A stretch of 64,000 bases of DNA from Aldrovandia affinis (lineage: Eukaryota; Chordata; Actinopteri; Notacanthiformes; Halosauridae): contig JAINUG010000397.1 in assembly GCA_029706075.1 (NCBI GenBank), positions 248,001 through 312,000 of the forward strand, given 5' to 3'. The translations under genes were made by a program, and so were the position numbers. The notes beneath the pieces are model-generated. The model was not told where the DNA came from and ran no database searches. It saw only the letters and a program-made list of their open reading frames with translations. Shown here in pieces: positions 47,150-59,494 of the stretch (position 1 is the first letter of the stretch; each line of letters starts with the position of its first letter).

Positions 47150-48024
47150 CTTATTTTTTATTATAATAGTTTATTGAAACTTCATCCAGGAACACTGGGC
47201 AATAATAAATATATCAATAATAATCAACAATGTACAAAAATAAAGACACAAGGTTGTCTCTGGGCGTAACAAATTCTTTCCAGCAAACGAAACATGCTTT
47301 GTAGCTACTTTGACCACAGAAGCCATGCTAAAGTTGTTCAAATTATTTTTATAAATGTAAGTGTACACAGAATAACGTCACATAGCTATAATACAACTAT
47401 TTCAGTATTTAAAGAAAACACTGAAGAAACAATATAATTTCACTCTATTTTCTCAAACTATATACATTTATATATAACCACAGAAATAAATCACCCCATT
47501 TCAGATTTAATATTTAACAGTCCTTGTTACAAGGAACGAAGGGCATTCGTCACTCGCGCAAATGATGCCTGTTACAAAACAATCCCATTGAAACCCGCAT
47601 GCACCTCAATCCCACTTTTGACACAACACGACATATTTTTCTTATTCATCTTTAAAACAACAGCTCTCAGCACACAAATAGCCCAGTTCAGTAGCTTATG
47701 TCCAACAACATATTGCTTTACAATGAACGTGTATTAATCCATTTTAATATGATCAAAATATTTACATCGTGTGATGCATCTCTGGAAACACCCAATGGTC
47801 AGCGGATCAGTTACCTTGAAAATAGTTTTGACTAATTCCTTGTTACAAGGAAGACAAAGTAGGTTTAGTATGGAAAACAAATGAACAAACGAACGAACGG
47901 AAATATAATGTTGCAGGCATGCATAAAGTTTTGTTTCATCTTGTCCAGATTAAAATCTCATTCAGGAACACTGTACACGATCGCACTACTCTGTGGCAGT
48001 CTATTTGTTTCGAAATGTTCAGCA
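47150..48024 (-). other. olig3: Probable olig3 3' UTR
   Basis: AT-rich sequence directly downstream of the olig3 stop on the minus strand, without repeats. The first good poly(A) signal on that strand is AATAAA at 47170-47175 (TTTATT on the plus strand). This would place cleavage near 47150 and give a 3' UTR of about 850-870 bases. An alternative upstream signal of the ATTAAA type is possible near 47737. No splice site evidence was needed: the gene is single-exon in other vertebrates. Confidence 0.6.
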
Positions 48025-48792
48025 CTATTTCATTACGTCCTTGTTTTCGGATGAAAGTCTCGTGAGCCCGGCTGAAGTTATAGGAATGTGAGGAGGAGGG
48101 GGCACCTGGCAAATGGTACATGGACAAGGTAGACCTGCCCAGTGCTGGAACCCGCTGCCGAGCGGAAGTGGAGGTGTGGGGGCAGTCTTCAGCAGGGGAT
48201 GGGGGGCTCGAATGGAGGTAAGTCCAGGTAAACCCGAGGAGAGTGTGGACGACGTGGTGGAAGATAATGCGCCTCCGAGTAACGGATGCACCTGGTGGGT
48301 AGGGTTAACGCCGTGCCCCGCGTGACCGCCGGAATGGCCAACTGAACCGCAGTGAAACGCAGAGTGATGTCCACCATAGATTTCTCCAACCAGCCTCTTC
48401 ATCTCATCCAGGGAGCTCGTGAGCATCAATATGTAATTTCTGGCTAGCAGAAGAGTCGCAATCTTTGAAAGCTTTCTCACGGATGGCCCGTGAGCGTACG
48501 GCATCACTTCTCTGAGACCGTCCATTGCCAGATTCAAGTCGTGCATCCTCTTGCGCTCGCGACCGTTGATTTTCAGCCTGAGTTGCTGCACCTCTTGCTC
48601 GGTGACTTGCTTCTTGAGTTTGTACTTGCTCCCCCCAGGTGTTCTATCCCCGTTCCTGGAAAGGTGTTCGTTCGTCATCTTCTGTAGGAGTTCGTTCTGA
48701 GTGGAAGACACCGAGTTGAGGTGGTGGTCTCTGAGATAGATACTATCCATGTCTGGCGAGGAAGCTCTGCTCGAGCTGGAATCAGAATTCAT
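48025..48792 (-). CDS. olig3: Oligodendrocyte transcription factor 3 (Olig3), bHLH repressor
   Basis: A complete 255-residue bHLH transcription factor, acting in the nucleus; in vertebrates Olig3 specifies dorsal spinal cord and hindbrain neuron classes. The N-terminus [20 protein letters not shown] is the Olig3 signature. The basic region lies at about residues 72-87 ([20 protein letters not shown], with the E-box-reading Glu at 79), and the two helices with the loop extend to about 127. The C-terminus keeps [18 protein letters not shown], shared by Olig2 and Olig3. The protein is shorter than the roughly 272-residue human form because the His-rich stretch after residue 22 is missing. The ATG at 48790-48792 has A at -3, and the frame is intact without introns. 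Distinguished from Olig2 by the N-terminus and lack of the Ser/Ala-rich tracts. Confidence 0.97.
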   Translation of the reverse strand: MNSDSSSSRASSPDMDSIYLRDHHLNSVSSTQNELLQKMTNEHLSRNGDRTPGGSKYKLKKQVTEQEVQQLRLKINGRERKRMHDLNLAMDGLREVMPYAHGPSVRKLSKIATLLLARNYILMLTSSLDEMKRLVGEIYGGHHSAFHCGSVGHSGGHAGHGVNPTHQVHPLLGGALSSTTSSTLSSGLPGLTSIRAPHPLLKTAPTPPLPLGSGFQHWAGLPCPCTICQVPPPPHIPITSAGLTRLSSENKDVMK

Positions 48793-49003
48793 TTTTATGA
48801 GTTCGGCTGGGTAGAAGGTCGCTCCCCTCTCTGTCTTCGCCTTTATATTTTTAAGTCAATCTTGCCTGATCACCTGTTTTTTTTGTCGTCGGAGTGTTGT
48901 CTTTGGTTTTCAATGGTAGTTTATTAAGATAAGGCGCTCTCCAGTCGCTTGCTTGGGTTGCTTTGTTTACTTTTATCTCGAGGGTGCACCTCTTGCTCTG
49001 TGC
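48793..49003 (-). other. olig3: Probable olig3 5' UTR
   Basis: If transcription starts about 30 bases downstream of the TATA box, the leader runs from about 49003 to 48793 with no ATG-led long frame of note. It is AT-balanced and contains no repeats. The exact start site is inferred. Confidence 0.5.
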
Positions 49004-49024
49004 GAGGTAACAGGGGGATCTGCG

Positions 49025-49032
49025 TATTTATA
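49025..49032 (-). promoter_or_regulatory. olig3: TATA box of olig3
   Basis: TATAAATA on the minus strand, about 233 bases upstream of the start codon, in the context CAGCTCTATAAATACGCAGA. It is the only strong TATA match between the start codon and 49.1 kb. A start site near 49000 follows from the usual 25-30 base spacing. Many developmental transcription factor genes with tissue-restricted expression keep a TATA box. Confidence 0.65.
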
Positions 49033-49039
49033 GAGCTGC

Positions 49040-50185
49040 TTAAGAGTAGGGGCACAAAAGGAGCCCTCCTATTCATAATGGTCTTGTTAGGATGACGTCC
49101 ACATTATACAGGGCGGTGTGCTTTGACTGTCCCATTGACCAAGGAACATCTATTCATATTCATTGTTTTGCCACCGTGGGGGGACACTTCAGTCCTGGAT
49201 CTTCTGAAACCAAGGCAACTTGAAAACACTCCTCAGCTCACTAGAAATAATAACGGGTTCGTTTTTAGTGATTGTCTGTCTCATCGGTTCACCTTGTGCG
49301 TATCGCCGTATCCTATACTTTTGTCGTTCTGCCAAATTAAACACGTGGATTAATTGCAAACCTGTCTTCGTCCATATCATGGGTTAACTGTTGTGTACAA
49401 AAATTTGGTTTGGCATGGGTAACGTTTTAAAATGGCATTATATTATCTTTTCTGAAATTGTTTAAACATTGGCAGGTGATATCAGCAATGTTGTCATTTT
49501 TCTTTAGATTTTCTGCTCTAAAATATTCCACATAGCCTACCTTTTGCTGCCTAAATGAATACTTTAAATCCAAATAGCCTAGCAATCTCCCGAGGTCGGA
49601 ATGTATGCTACGCGGTTGATATTGGACGCTCAGCAAAAGGAATAGGTTAGCTATGCCCTGCAACGCTAAACACAATTATTGGGAATACGATTAAATAGAT
49701 AAAACAATTCGGTTGTTCCATACGGCACACTAATTTGAAATCATGTTGCTTATTCCTAACTTGGAGCATAGTTGTGTTTTACATGCGAGGAAATAGGCTC
49801 CGTTACTTTGGACGAGGAGCTGAACGACTAAAGAGAATCATAATTTTGATATAGACCAGAAACTCGGTTTATTGGGAGTCGATGGTAAGGATGAGAAGTA
49901 GGTTTACGTCAGATGTTTGGTTGCATCATGACAAAATTAGATTTGTCCTAGTCCATAGCTGAACTCGCCATTAGCTACACCATTACACGCAATACCGTGG
50001 CTGACATAACAAAAAAGACAAACCCTGACATAAAAGTCGGTTTTGATGAATGTGACTGAAGTAGTACTTAGTGAGCAAGAGATTACATAGCGAAATTGTC
50101 CATTACAGAGTCACGTGTTTCCTCTAAATTCAAGTTCAATCAAAATGCCTCGCGTTGGATGCAAGGCATTTTTAAAAGGCTTATA
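49040..50185. other. Upstream region of olig3
   Basis: No other gene. The first 250 bases carry the proximal promoter, and the rest is AT-rich unique DNA. Open frames on both strands at 49123-49675 have no family features. Regulatory content is likely but no specific site other than the TATA box is claimed. Confidence 0.4.
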
Positions 50186-50187
50186 CC

Positions 50188-50204
50188 TACTTATTATTAT
50201 TATT

Positions 50205-50243
<39 letters not shown>
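50188..50243. repeat. (TTA)n-(TTG)n trinucleotide repeat
   Basis: Starts with about six ATT/TTA units and switches to about thirteen GTT/TTG units, ending at GTTGCACG. Such compound repeats arise by a point change that is then expanded. The run of cysteines in a plus-strand open frame (50096-50281) is this repeat and not a protein. Confidence 0.95.
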
Positions 50244-50499
50244 GCACGTACAATAAAATGTATTTTACAAATACATATTAATTTATAATGCGAAACTGAA
50301 AGATTTGGCCTAAATTAAACAAAAAAGTTTATCTTTTTGCATCTCAAAAACGTAAACTGATCAACTAAATATAATAAAATAATAGCTTCACATTTAGGAA
50401 CGTGAACGTGATTTCGTTTAAATTATGTCTATATTGTTCAGCGATATGTAATTAAAACCATGTATTATGTAATTTTTTACAAACTCCTATCTTAATAAC

Positions 50500-50715
50500 C
50501 AAAATTACATTTAGGTTTCATGCGCCCGTTTGTGTCTTCAGTGAAGTTCATGTGTGACAGGGTTTGCAATTCCTCATTAATGGTGGATTGAGTACCAGAT
50601 GCTACATTAGCCTATTAGCTGGATACAAACGTGTAATTACTTTTACTGCCTGGGATTATATTAGATGGTTTCACTTTATTTAGCCACGAACGTATACCCA
50701 TATGCCTCACCTCTG
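50500..50715. other. Candidate conserved noncoding block
   Basis: A 200-bp non-repetitive stretch 1.5 kb upstream of the olig3 promoter. It contains CTCATTAATGG, AGCCTATTAGCTGGA, GTGTAATTACTTTTAC and TTTAGCCACGAACG, including several TAAT-core words. It differs from its very AT-rich flanks. Inference only. Confidence 0.35.
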
Positions 50716-51312
50716 CTGCTGATAGACTATCGTTGTTATTTACATTATATTATTTTAACATAGAACACAGTGCATAGAAATGTGTAGAATGATCACTCTT
50801 CACTGTAGTGCTGGTAAAAATATATAATCAGTGGCATAAGTAGGCAGTAGCCTCTTGTGAACGTTTAGGTTAAACTTTTCCTTAACTAGCGTTGCTTATC
50901 TTGTTTCAATGAAAATAAGAACACATTATTTATAAATATTTTATATTATTAATAAACTAATGACCTACCAATAATGACCCACACAGCAAAATGTTCCAAA
51001 GGAATAAAATGTACTCTACCACAGTTTATTTAATTTTGGTGTGCATAATATAATGATATTGCAAGACGATGTTTTAAATACTGTTCTGATTTACATATTC
51101 AAAGTGAAATAAAATGGTTCAATGTTATATTGCTGCCGTTGTTGCAATTAGTTCACGATTGCTGGTGGCATAAAGTACGGTTAAAATCATGTGACTTGTT
51201 TTGTCTTTTATGAACGTTTTCGTGAATCCATGAACTATGTTTATTAAAGCAACCCTGAACTGTTTGTTCGTTTTATCAGGGAATGCAGCGGTTGTCTTTC
51301 CAGGAAAATATT

Positions 51313-51359
<47 letters not shown>

Positions 51360-52035
51360 CTTAATCCCTGACTAGGACAGTTATTGCCTCCCCCCACACA
51401 CACATATACCCCTCTTAGTTTTTAAAATCCTGATGCAAAAGAAGATCATGTTAGCATATGTGAAGGGGTGTGCATTATAATGTGTTTTTATTTTTTGTCC
51501 GTTGCTGGGATTCGCTGTGTATTGCATGCACACGAACTGTATTTATGCAATGCTGTATTTATACAATTATCTAAATATACTCATACACATAATGCTAATT
51601 ATAATAATAATTAATAATACAGTTATTATTATTATTATTATTATTATTTATTATTATATAGGTAAATTAAGGAATCAAGAAACAAATGAGTAAGATAACT
51701 GCAGTACACAGGGCGTGTCCGAGGACCCCATATCAATAACCCACCTAACTACTGAGACATTAACACTCACAACAGGCTGGAATGGCTGTAGTGGCTTCAA
51801 CTCCTGTAAATGGAAGCTTGTCTACTTCGTGATATCATATATTATTGATCTATATAGCAAAATTATACATAGTCAACTTATAGCAATTATAATATTACCA
51901 AGGATCTGTAAACAAGAATGGAATCTGAAAGTATAAAATATGTTATATGTGCAATATGGAATTATAAACAATCTATCCATAAAGGTGAACATTTTGCCAA
52001 GCACCCCCTATATGGAGTTACATTTGTGCCATTAA
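50716..52035. other. AT-rich intergenic DNA with ATT repeats
   Basis: Very AT-rich. (ATT)n runs lie at 51311-51355 and 51600-51655, preceded by a T-run. No gene or mobile element recognised. Confidence 0.6.
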
Positions 52036-52039
52036 AATA

Positions 52040-53668
52040 AAGCAAAGATTTGTAGGCAACAATTCAAGAGTTGAAAGCAAAAAAATAAATGAAAGCAAAA
52101 AACATTTAAACCAAAAAAAGTGTTTGAATGCAAACTTTTCAGCTAAAAAATGATTTAAGTCCTGTCACTGTCATTTGCATTTGCATTCAATTTACTCTCC
52201 CTTTGCCTGCATTTCCACCGCATCTCTGCTAATCTCTAATAATACCCATTATCTTTGCTTTCCTGTCTGTGTCTTTTTATTTTTATTTTTGCTTTAGAGT
52301 TTTGCAAATTTGTAACTTGTGGGTGGGGTTTAGAAGAAGGGGTATAGCATAAGTGTCTATTGGCCAACCGGGATTGTAGTGACACCTCAAAATGTTTACC
52401 ACGCCCACTTGGTGGATGAGGATACTTATGGTTTGCCAAACAGCTCACAAAGTGAGATCAGAAGCTATCAGTTTGTCTATGGGTTACTAACGCTAATGTG
52501 TTTACTCAATTCAGACAGCTGACCTAACTATTAATGCACGACTAGGTAGCTAATGCAAGCAATGAAGCCGATCGTGACTAACAGTAGCTAACCATGTTAC
52601 TTTGTGACATGAATGGAAAATAAGCTAGGATGCTAGTGACATGGGCTACAATTAAATTTCAATTGTTTTAGGGGAAAATCCACCTGCTTGATATAACATT
52701 GATTCTTATGAAGCCCATATGCCTGTAAACATGTATCAGTGACACTTACAAAATAGTTAGCAATGCTCTGCTTGGCTTCATTGCTTGCATTCGCTAGCTA
52801 TCTGTGCACTAATTGGTCAGCTGTCTGAACTGAGCAAACATAGTCACTTAACGTTAACATTGGTTATCCATAGGCAAACCACTCTGACGTTTTGACAAAC
52901 CAATCTGAAATTTAAGTAGCCTACCAATAGCTTCTGCTCTCAAGATCTTGGCTCTACTAGCACGGATAGCTAGCTAGCTACATGACAGGTTAGTACCGTT
53001 ACTAGTTTGGCCCAATTGCCTTTCTGTAGTTAGTGATAAAAGTTGATGTCAACCTAAAAAGTTCACAAGTTAATGTAAAAGTCAAGGAAAAAGTTGCTCC
53101 TAAGCACTGGCATATAACCAGCTAAGTCTACCCTAATCCTAACATTAACCATTAGGAAGAAAAACACAAAACTTCAGACCAGCGCCCACAGCAAACTTCT
53201 ACCTGCACCATTTAACATGTGTTAAAACCAGAGTTTTTTCCATGGTTTTTGATTGATTAATGGTCAAAACTTGTTTACATTTTGACATATTGTGAGTGGC
53301 TCATCCACCAACTTGGCTCATCCAACATTTTCAGGAGCTGTCACTACAAAACCTGATTGACCAATAGACACGTATGCTTCTTCTAAACCCCACCCACACA
53401 CTACAAAATGTGCCAAAACTGAAGCCACCAAAATCTAAAAACAGACAGGAAAGAAAAGATAAAAAAGAATGAAACCAAAGGTGGGGAAAATGTACGCAAA
53501 GGGAGAGCCAATTGACTGCAAATGACAGTGACAGGACTCAAATAATTTTTTAACTGAAAAGTTTGCATTCAAAGAATGTAATTTTCTTTGTTTAAACATT
53601 TTTTTTCCTTTCTTTTTTTTTAACTTTCAACATAACTTTTTTGGTTTCAGCACTTGATATTTTGCTTA
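52040..53668. repeat. 1.6-kb foldback (long inverted-repeat) element
   Basis: Two long arms are inverted copies. Left arm words AATGCAAACTTTTCAGCTAA, GTCCTGTCACTGTCATTTGC, CTCTCCCTTTGC, GTGGGTGGGGTTTAGAAGAA, TGTCTATTGGCCAA and TGTAGTGACA occur in reverse complement between 53290 and 53590. Deeper in, CAGACAGCTGACC and AATGCAAGCAATGAAGCC (52512-52570) match the complement of 52770-52840. The loop is short, around 52650-52710. The right arm carries about 280 bp (53000-53285) not seen in the left arm. No transposase is present. Its edges (AAGCAAA) are tentative and no target duplication was found. Confidence 0.85.
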
Positions 53669-56600
53669 GTTTGGGATCCCCTGGTTTAGAAAACTAATGA
53701 TTTTGTAGATGGTTTTAGATTGATGTTAAATTAGTTGCAGTTGTTGCATGTTGCTGCTATTTGGGAACAAAATCCCAATTCTGTTGTATTGCCACCAAAT
53801 TATGACAATAAATCTGACAGAATTGTACTATACTGGACTACAGACAGATGTTGCAATCTGCGCGTGAATAACTCACTCATGCTCTCATTTTGACAATGTG
53901 AGGACACACATACTTCAGCTGGCATTATCCAATAGGACACAAGAGATTTGTATGAACTGGGGCTCTGCAATAAAACGAGCAATGCCGTCGTTATGTGTTC
54001 TAGCCGACCCAACTACCAGCTCTACAACAGGTTGTGTCACGACTCCCCTATGCTTATGATGGGATGTTAATTGTCAGGAGAACGTTGGCGACAGGAGTGG
54101 ACACATGCTGAAACATTAAGATCTGATAACAGCAGAATCCAAACCAGACTACTTCAGGTACGATTCGGGTTTGGACATATCAGATCCATGTCAGATTTCT
54201 TGTGCTTAGGCCACAATCATCTAATGCGACTTGTCAAGAAATCGAATATAGGCCCATGTTGCATGAAAAATACAAGTATAAACAGCTTCTTTTGCAGTTT
54301 TATTCAAATTGCTGTGCTAAAGTGTGCTTATAGGCACGTAGGCTATTGTGATACAGGCCTGCATTTCAAAAATAAAAGAGAAGAAAATAATCCAAATGCA
54401 AGCGCTCAAGATTTTTAAAGATTAAGAAGAAACTGACCAATTAGATTCAATGTTGCCAAGACAAGTCGCATTTGGCGTTATATCCTAATAAAGTGAGAGA
54501 TTCGGCAACTTTTCAGCTAATGAAGAATACTTTTCACAGAGTGATTGACATCATGGGTTGCCTTTGATTGTACATGCAGTAATAAAAATACCCGTTGAAG
54601 TGTTTTAGGGTCAAACCTTGAACGCGTCTAGCTGTGTGTTTAGATGTGAGGAAGCCTGTCCTCTATTTACATCTTGTTAGCACGTGCATAAATAGGAAGA
54701 TAATACACTGCAAAAAAGACTGCCACTACTTCAAAATGACCATCTATCATGGTAATAATATGCAAATATAGAAAATCCCATTTCAGCGCAGCTATATTAC
54801 TTACGGTAGCCATAATGAGATAAACATCTAAAATGTAAACACATGAAAGATGGAAATGTATACATCATTGGTACCAATTTGATGTAAATAAGCCCTACAG
54901 GTAATGAAAATGAGTTGATTGACTCCTTGTAAGCATATTTTTAAAGCCATTACTTTGCCTTCACAATGTAGATCGATTTCATAAAGTGATCACTTGCATC
55001 TAAGTTTGTGAAAACTTTTTTTTTTGTGCGTGACATTTGGCAACACTGAAAAATTGTTAGAATTATATGTATCTGTGTGAACACAGAAAAACATAACGTT
55101 TGGGCCTCATTTACATAATAGTTCAGACTTAGTGAGCATTGATTGGCTCAGCCTTTGGAGGTCTTTTGACTGGGAAACTTTTTATTTGTAAAATAGATAA
55201 AGCAAGAGTCAAAAATGAAATGTACCAGGGTTTTGGGAAGAAACTGGCGATATGCATCATCAGCAAACAGTAAACATATATTTCAGAAATACTCGAAACA
55301 GTCCATATATAGATACAGAATAATCAGAAACTAGTCCATTTTTTTTTATTCTCACAATGCACACAGCCTTCAGAATTGTATAGAGTGAGATTAGAGAATG
55401 TTTGTAAAATGCTGACAATTGTTTACAGGCAGTTTTCCCAACACAGTATCTACCTTCCATTTTTAAAACAACTGTACTTTTAAAATCTGGATGTAGATTA
55501 ATCTACATACATGTATGGTGGTTCTGCAGTTATAGGCTACACAAGTTCAAGATATTTTGTTAGCAAAAACATTTTTCCAATGTCTTGTTCTTGCTAGGAA
55601 ACAAACGCTAAATGATGCAGCATTCCATAGCGTCCCTAGTGGCCATCACGTTTGATGGCTTACTTGCTGGAACGCAGCCCATGTTAGCCAGGCACAAACT
55701 ACAGTAACGTACTGTATTCCATCTGCTAAACGTTTGCACTCCCTAATCATCATTAAACACATCAGACTACAGAACGCTGAAATATTAATCAAATTCATTG
55801 TGTGTAATATTCTAAACCATAACACACGTTTTAATTAAAACTTATATTGATAGCAGTTGAAATGAAAGCTTTCACTCTTAAAAAATGTATTGACTTACTA
55901 TTTTCTGCCTTCCTTCTCATTATTACATCAAATACAAATACAAATACAAATAATTTCCTAAAAGCAGGAAACTACTTAAAATATAGTAAGTTGGCACTGT
56001 GTTACAGGGTAAAAGCAATGATTGGTATAGTCTGTCATATATGCAAAAATACTCTTTAAGGTATAACAAACAACAATACACATTGCACTAAGTTATTTAT
56101 TTAAATGTATTGTCCTGTTTTTTTGTCAGTGTCCTAGTTAGTATTATGACTTTAATTTAACAAAGTAAATCAACTGTAAACAGCACACCAATATGCCAAA
56201 GCACTGAAATAACAGTGTACATCAAGTGCATGTATTAATATAATAGTTTACAACTCACATTCACTCCATCAGTTGTGTTTAATTGAAAATAAGGAACTAG
56301 GCACTATTTAATGACCATAGAGAAATTGGACCCAACTAAAATCATTTTATACAGGGAAACGTACATTTAAAATTAATAAATACTTATTATACTGGTGCTA
56401 TAACATGATATTCTGAAACTGTTTTCCTAATATTAGTGTTTTTATTTCAATAATTTTCCGATGCACCTACAAGGTAAACTGATGATTACAGGTCAAAAAA
56501 GGTTTTTCAAGTGGACCTAAAAGTGACATGCTAAAGATACATATTAGTGTTGCAATTAAGATGTTTTGATACCTGAATATTATTGTTAAAAATAATAGAG

Positions 56601-57058
56601 AGTGTATTGTACGGGAATAACTTCATCAAGCTCATCAAAACCATCGTCAAGCCAATTGTTACAAAAAATAAAAATAAGCGCACAGTGAATGGCATAAAAA
56701 GACCCATGATGCATCATCAATCCATTAGAACACACCACAAAAACACATCTCATATTCCTTTTGCCATTCCACAGCAATACAATCCCCACAGAAAGTGAAA
56801 ATGTGTACCCAGAATGCCATTGTTGAGATAAAAAAGGAACCTTTCCTCATAAGGTGCTGCAATGCAAAGAAAATCTCTAGGCGTCTTTGCTCTCTCTTGG
56901 TGGCATTTGAAAGTGTAAAGCTTTGAATACCAATTGCTTGAACTGGACATATGTGAATCCCCTCTAATCCTACTAATCCTGTCTCCAAGTGTTTCTTTGT
57001 CTGTGGGGGCAACACACATAGATCTAAGTGAAAGTGTTCCTAATCCAGGCAATGTGGA
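53669..57058. other. AT-rich intergenic DNA
   Basis: No gene recognised. A plus-strand frame of 115 codons (54071-54418) lacks any family feature. Short AAATAC repeats lie near 55930-55950. The rest is AT-rich, unique-looking sequence. A few sections, such as 54060-54240, are less AT-rich. Confidence 0.5.
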
Positions 57059-57195
57059 AAAATGTCCCAGTGTGTGAGAGGGGGGGGGTGGGGAGGTGCT
57101 CTGAGGAGGAGGGAGGTGTGGGAGGGGGCATTGTCCTGTGTGTGAGAAGGGGGAAGGAGGTGCTCTAAGGAGCTGGGAGGTGTGGAGGGGGGGGC
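57059..57195 (+). repeat. G-rich tandem duplication
   Basis: Two units of about 67 bp: each has GTGTGTGAGAGGGGG or GTGTGTGAGAAGGGGG, then GGAGGTGCTCTRAGGAG, GGGAGGTGTGG and a G-run. The plus strand has many GGG or longer runs, so G-quadruplex formation is possible. Open frames here (56750-57229 minus) are proline-rich only because of the composition. Confidence 0.8.
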
Positions 57196-57795
57196 AGAGA
57201 GGTTTGAAGAGAGGATCCTCTCCTCTCACCTACTCACTACTGTTCGGGGCAGGAAACTCCCCCACCCCTCTCTCACCCACCCGCACCACACTCCCCAAAC
57301 CACCACCACATTTGCCTAAATAGATTTTTTTAAATGTACTTACTCTTACTCAGCGAACAATCCCAGCAGGTAGCGCCCCAATGTGCTGAATTCAGCTCTT
57401 AAGCCTGCAGCCTTTTCATCCCTCAAACTGTCCTCCCTGCACCGCAAAATTCTACAAACCACACACAAGCCATTTGGTAAAACATAAACGGCTTTTCTTT
57501 TTCTTTTCTTTTTTTAACCAAAATGTTGTTCAATCTGATATGTAGAATTATGTTGAAGGAAATTATTTTATTTCAAATGCAGTACAGTAATATGTGTTGC
57601 CAATTATCTTTAAAATACTTCAAAATGTTACTGACATTTTTCACTGCAGATTATGGATGCTTCGTTTATGATGTACAACCGAAACTGAAGCCAAAAATGT
57701 CTGTAAACGCTATACCAGTTTTGACACAGTTTATCAATTGCTTGGATCACTTCCTAAACATTTTAATATTAGTTAAAAAAAAAGGCCTAAAGTCT
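57196..57795. other. Intergenic DNA
   Basis: Begins CACC-rich (57220-57310), then AT-rich. No gene recognised; a plus-strand frame (57523-57798) has no features. Confidence 0.4.
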
Positions 57796-58135
57796 TAATG
57801 CCCCATGCCAATCAGTCATGTAAAGCTAGTCACATGCATGGGTGTGTCTGTGGCTCTGCTCTCCGCCTGGCTACGGCCTGCATTGTGCTGGCCACAAACC
57901 ACTTGCCTGAACACTTTGTCATCTCTGAATGGACGAATGGAGACGAACAGCTCAACACTCGTCCGCCGTGCTTGACTGCCTTCACATGCGCTCTGGCACA
58001 ATTGATAACACCAGGCAGGAGTGGATTACACTTGTTTCAGTGGAACTGATCTACTGCTGGGAGAATGCGCCGGGAGTGAGTGTGGTCCACAGCCTTGTAT
58101 CTGCCGCTACGAGGGGAACAAACTAAAGACTGGAG
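57796..58135. other. Candidate conserved noncoding block
   Basis: A 340-bp GC-balanced, repeat-free island in AT-rich DNA. Open frames occur in all directions (57798-58049, 57816-58001, 57929-58126), which argues against coding. It carries ACAATTGATAAC and GTCACATGCATG words. Regulatory role inferred. Confidence 0.3.
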
Positions 58136-59118
58136 GGAGGTGTACAAATGCTGTGATCTCCATTCAGTGCTCCCTATCTAAGGCACCGAACGCATATTGT
58201 ATTTTATTGTGTTAGTTGGTACGGCGGCTTGGGTTGGGAGTCATGATATTATATTATGGCAGCCAAACGGAAGGAAAAAACCCTTGTTAGTGGTGAAATA
58301 TTTAGGACGAACATGACAATATTACGACAGGAAGTTTTATTTTTGTAGTGCCTTTAAGATTAAATGAGAAATAATTCAATTTGAACCCTAACTTCCTTGT
58401 GATCCATGTGCTTTAATTCAAATTCATTAAGTCAATAAATTAAGTCAATTTTAAGGGCAGTGTGCACTGCAGTTAGACTGAGGCCCTGAAAAATCAACTG
58501 TTTTTTAGTTTGGAATACAAATAAATGCAAGTGTGACTTTTCTCTTTGCAAATACGGGTTTGTGGGGTAATTATGGTGATTGCTATACTTGCAAATTGTG
58601 TTTGTGTAGGAAAAGATGAACTCTTGCTGCATTTAATTGTGAGCCAAAGTTAGAAACAGAAGAATAATGACCCACTCTTTATACATTTCATAAAAGATGA
58701 AATACTTAAATTAGCACAACAAACATTTTCACCTCAAACTCCTCTCTGAGAAAAATGGTTTTAAAAATCTTTCAGTCTTTAGTTACAACATTTTAATACG
58801 TATCCCTGATATGTACAATTCTGTGCTACAGATTAATTACCATAACAGATCTTGTGCTGTGCTATAAATTGTTGCAATAACCCCACGTCTTGGCACTACT
58901 TACAGTGTATAGAATACACACATTATATGTAATAGTTTGGTTGTACTGTAAAATCGCTTTTGTAAATCGGCACAATGGGCCCAGTGCACACTCAGTCTCT
59001 GTGGATGCCACACACTAAACGATGGCAACTGCTTTTTGAATGCAAAAGCAGTCGCTACAAGGTTGCAATATCGACTTCGGATTTACTAAACGGTCGCAAT
59101 GGGTCAAATCGCTATTAG
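58136..59118. other. Intergenic DNA flanking the Gypsy insertion
   Basis: AT-rich without a recognised gene. Near 59010-59118 the words TAAACGATGGCAACTG and TAAACGGTCGCAATGGG form an imperfect internal repeat of unknown nature. The bases ATTAG at 59114-59118 adjoin the LTR and would form the target duplication, but the other end of the element lies outside the window. Confidence 0.4.
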
Positions 59119-59224
59119 TGTTACGTGCGGTAAATGCAGACCTGGACCCAAAAGCGGACTCGACACGGAGATGGTAATTGCGCTCCGCTCAGGAGGCGTT
59201 TAATCACGGAACAAATAAAAGTGA

Positions 59225-59352
59225 CGGAAACAAGCCGTCCAAAAACAAACAGGCAAAACAGGAAAGCCGTGCGGCTAAATAAACAAGAAACAGGGAATCC
59301 AAAAACAACCGGCAAAAAACAGGAAAGCCGTGCGGCTACTAAACAAGAAACA
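59225..59352. repeat. Internal repeat in the LTR, about 65 bp, two copies
   Basis: CAGGAAAGCCGTGCGGCTA followed by AACAAGAAACA appears twice (near 59258 and 59321), separated by CCAAAAACAACCGGCAAAA. A related AAAAACAAACAGGCAAAA precedes the first copy. It is probably part of U3 or R. Confidence 0.75.
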
Positions 59353-59494
59353 AAATAAACACAGGCAGATTCAGGAATATTCGCGAAGTCAGGAACAGGT
59401 AACCAAATGAAAGCAGTGCTAGAAAAACTAGTACGCAAAGGCAATGGGCTAAACGAGTGCCGGGTTTAAATAGGCAAAAGCATTAACTAATAAG

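Noticed and set aside
48113-48325. Plus-strand frames opposite olig3 (48113-48325, 48490-48687, 48721-48927)
   Set aside because: These are shadow frames of the well-supported olig3 coding sequence on the other strand.
50096-50281. Cysteine-rich small protein
   Set aside because: The cysteine run is a TTG/TGT trinucleotide microsatellite read in one frame.
56750-57229. 159-codon minus-strand, proline-rich frame
   Set aside because: It covers the G-rich tandem duplication, whose complement reads as Pro/Ser/His. No start context or domain supports a gene.
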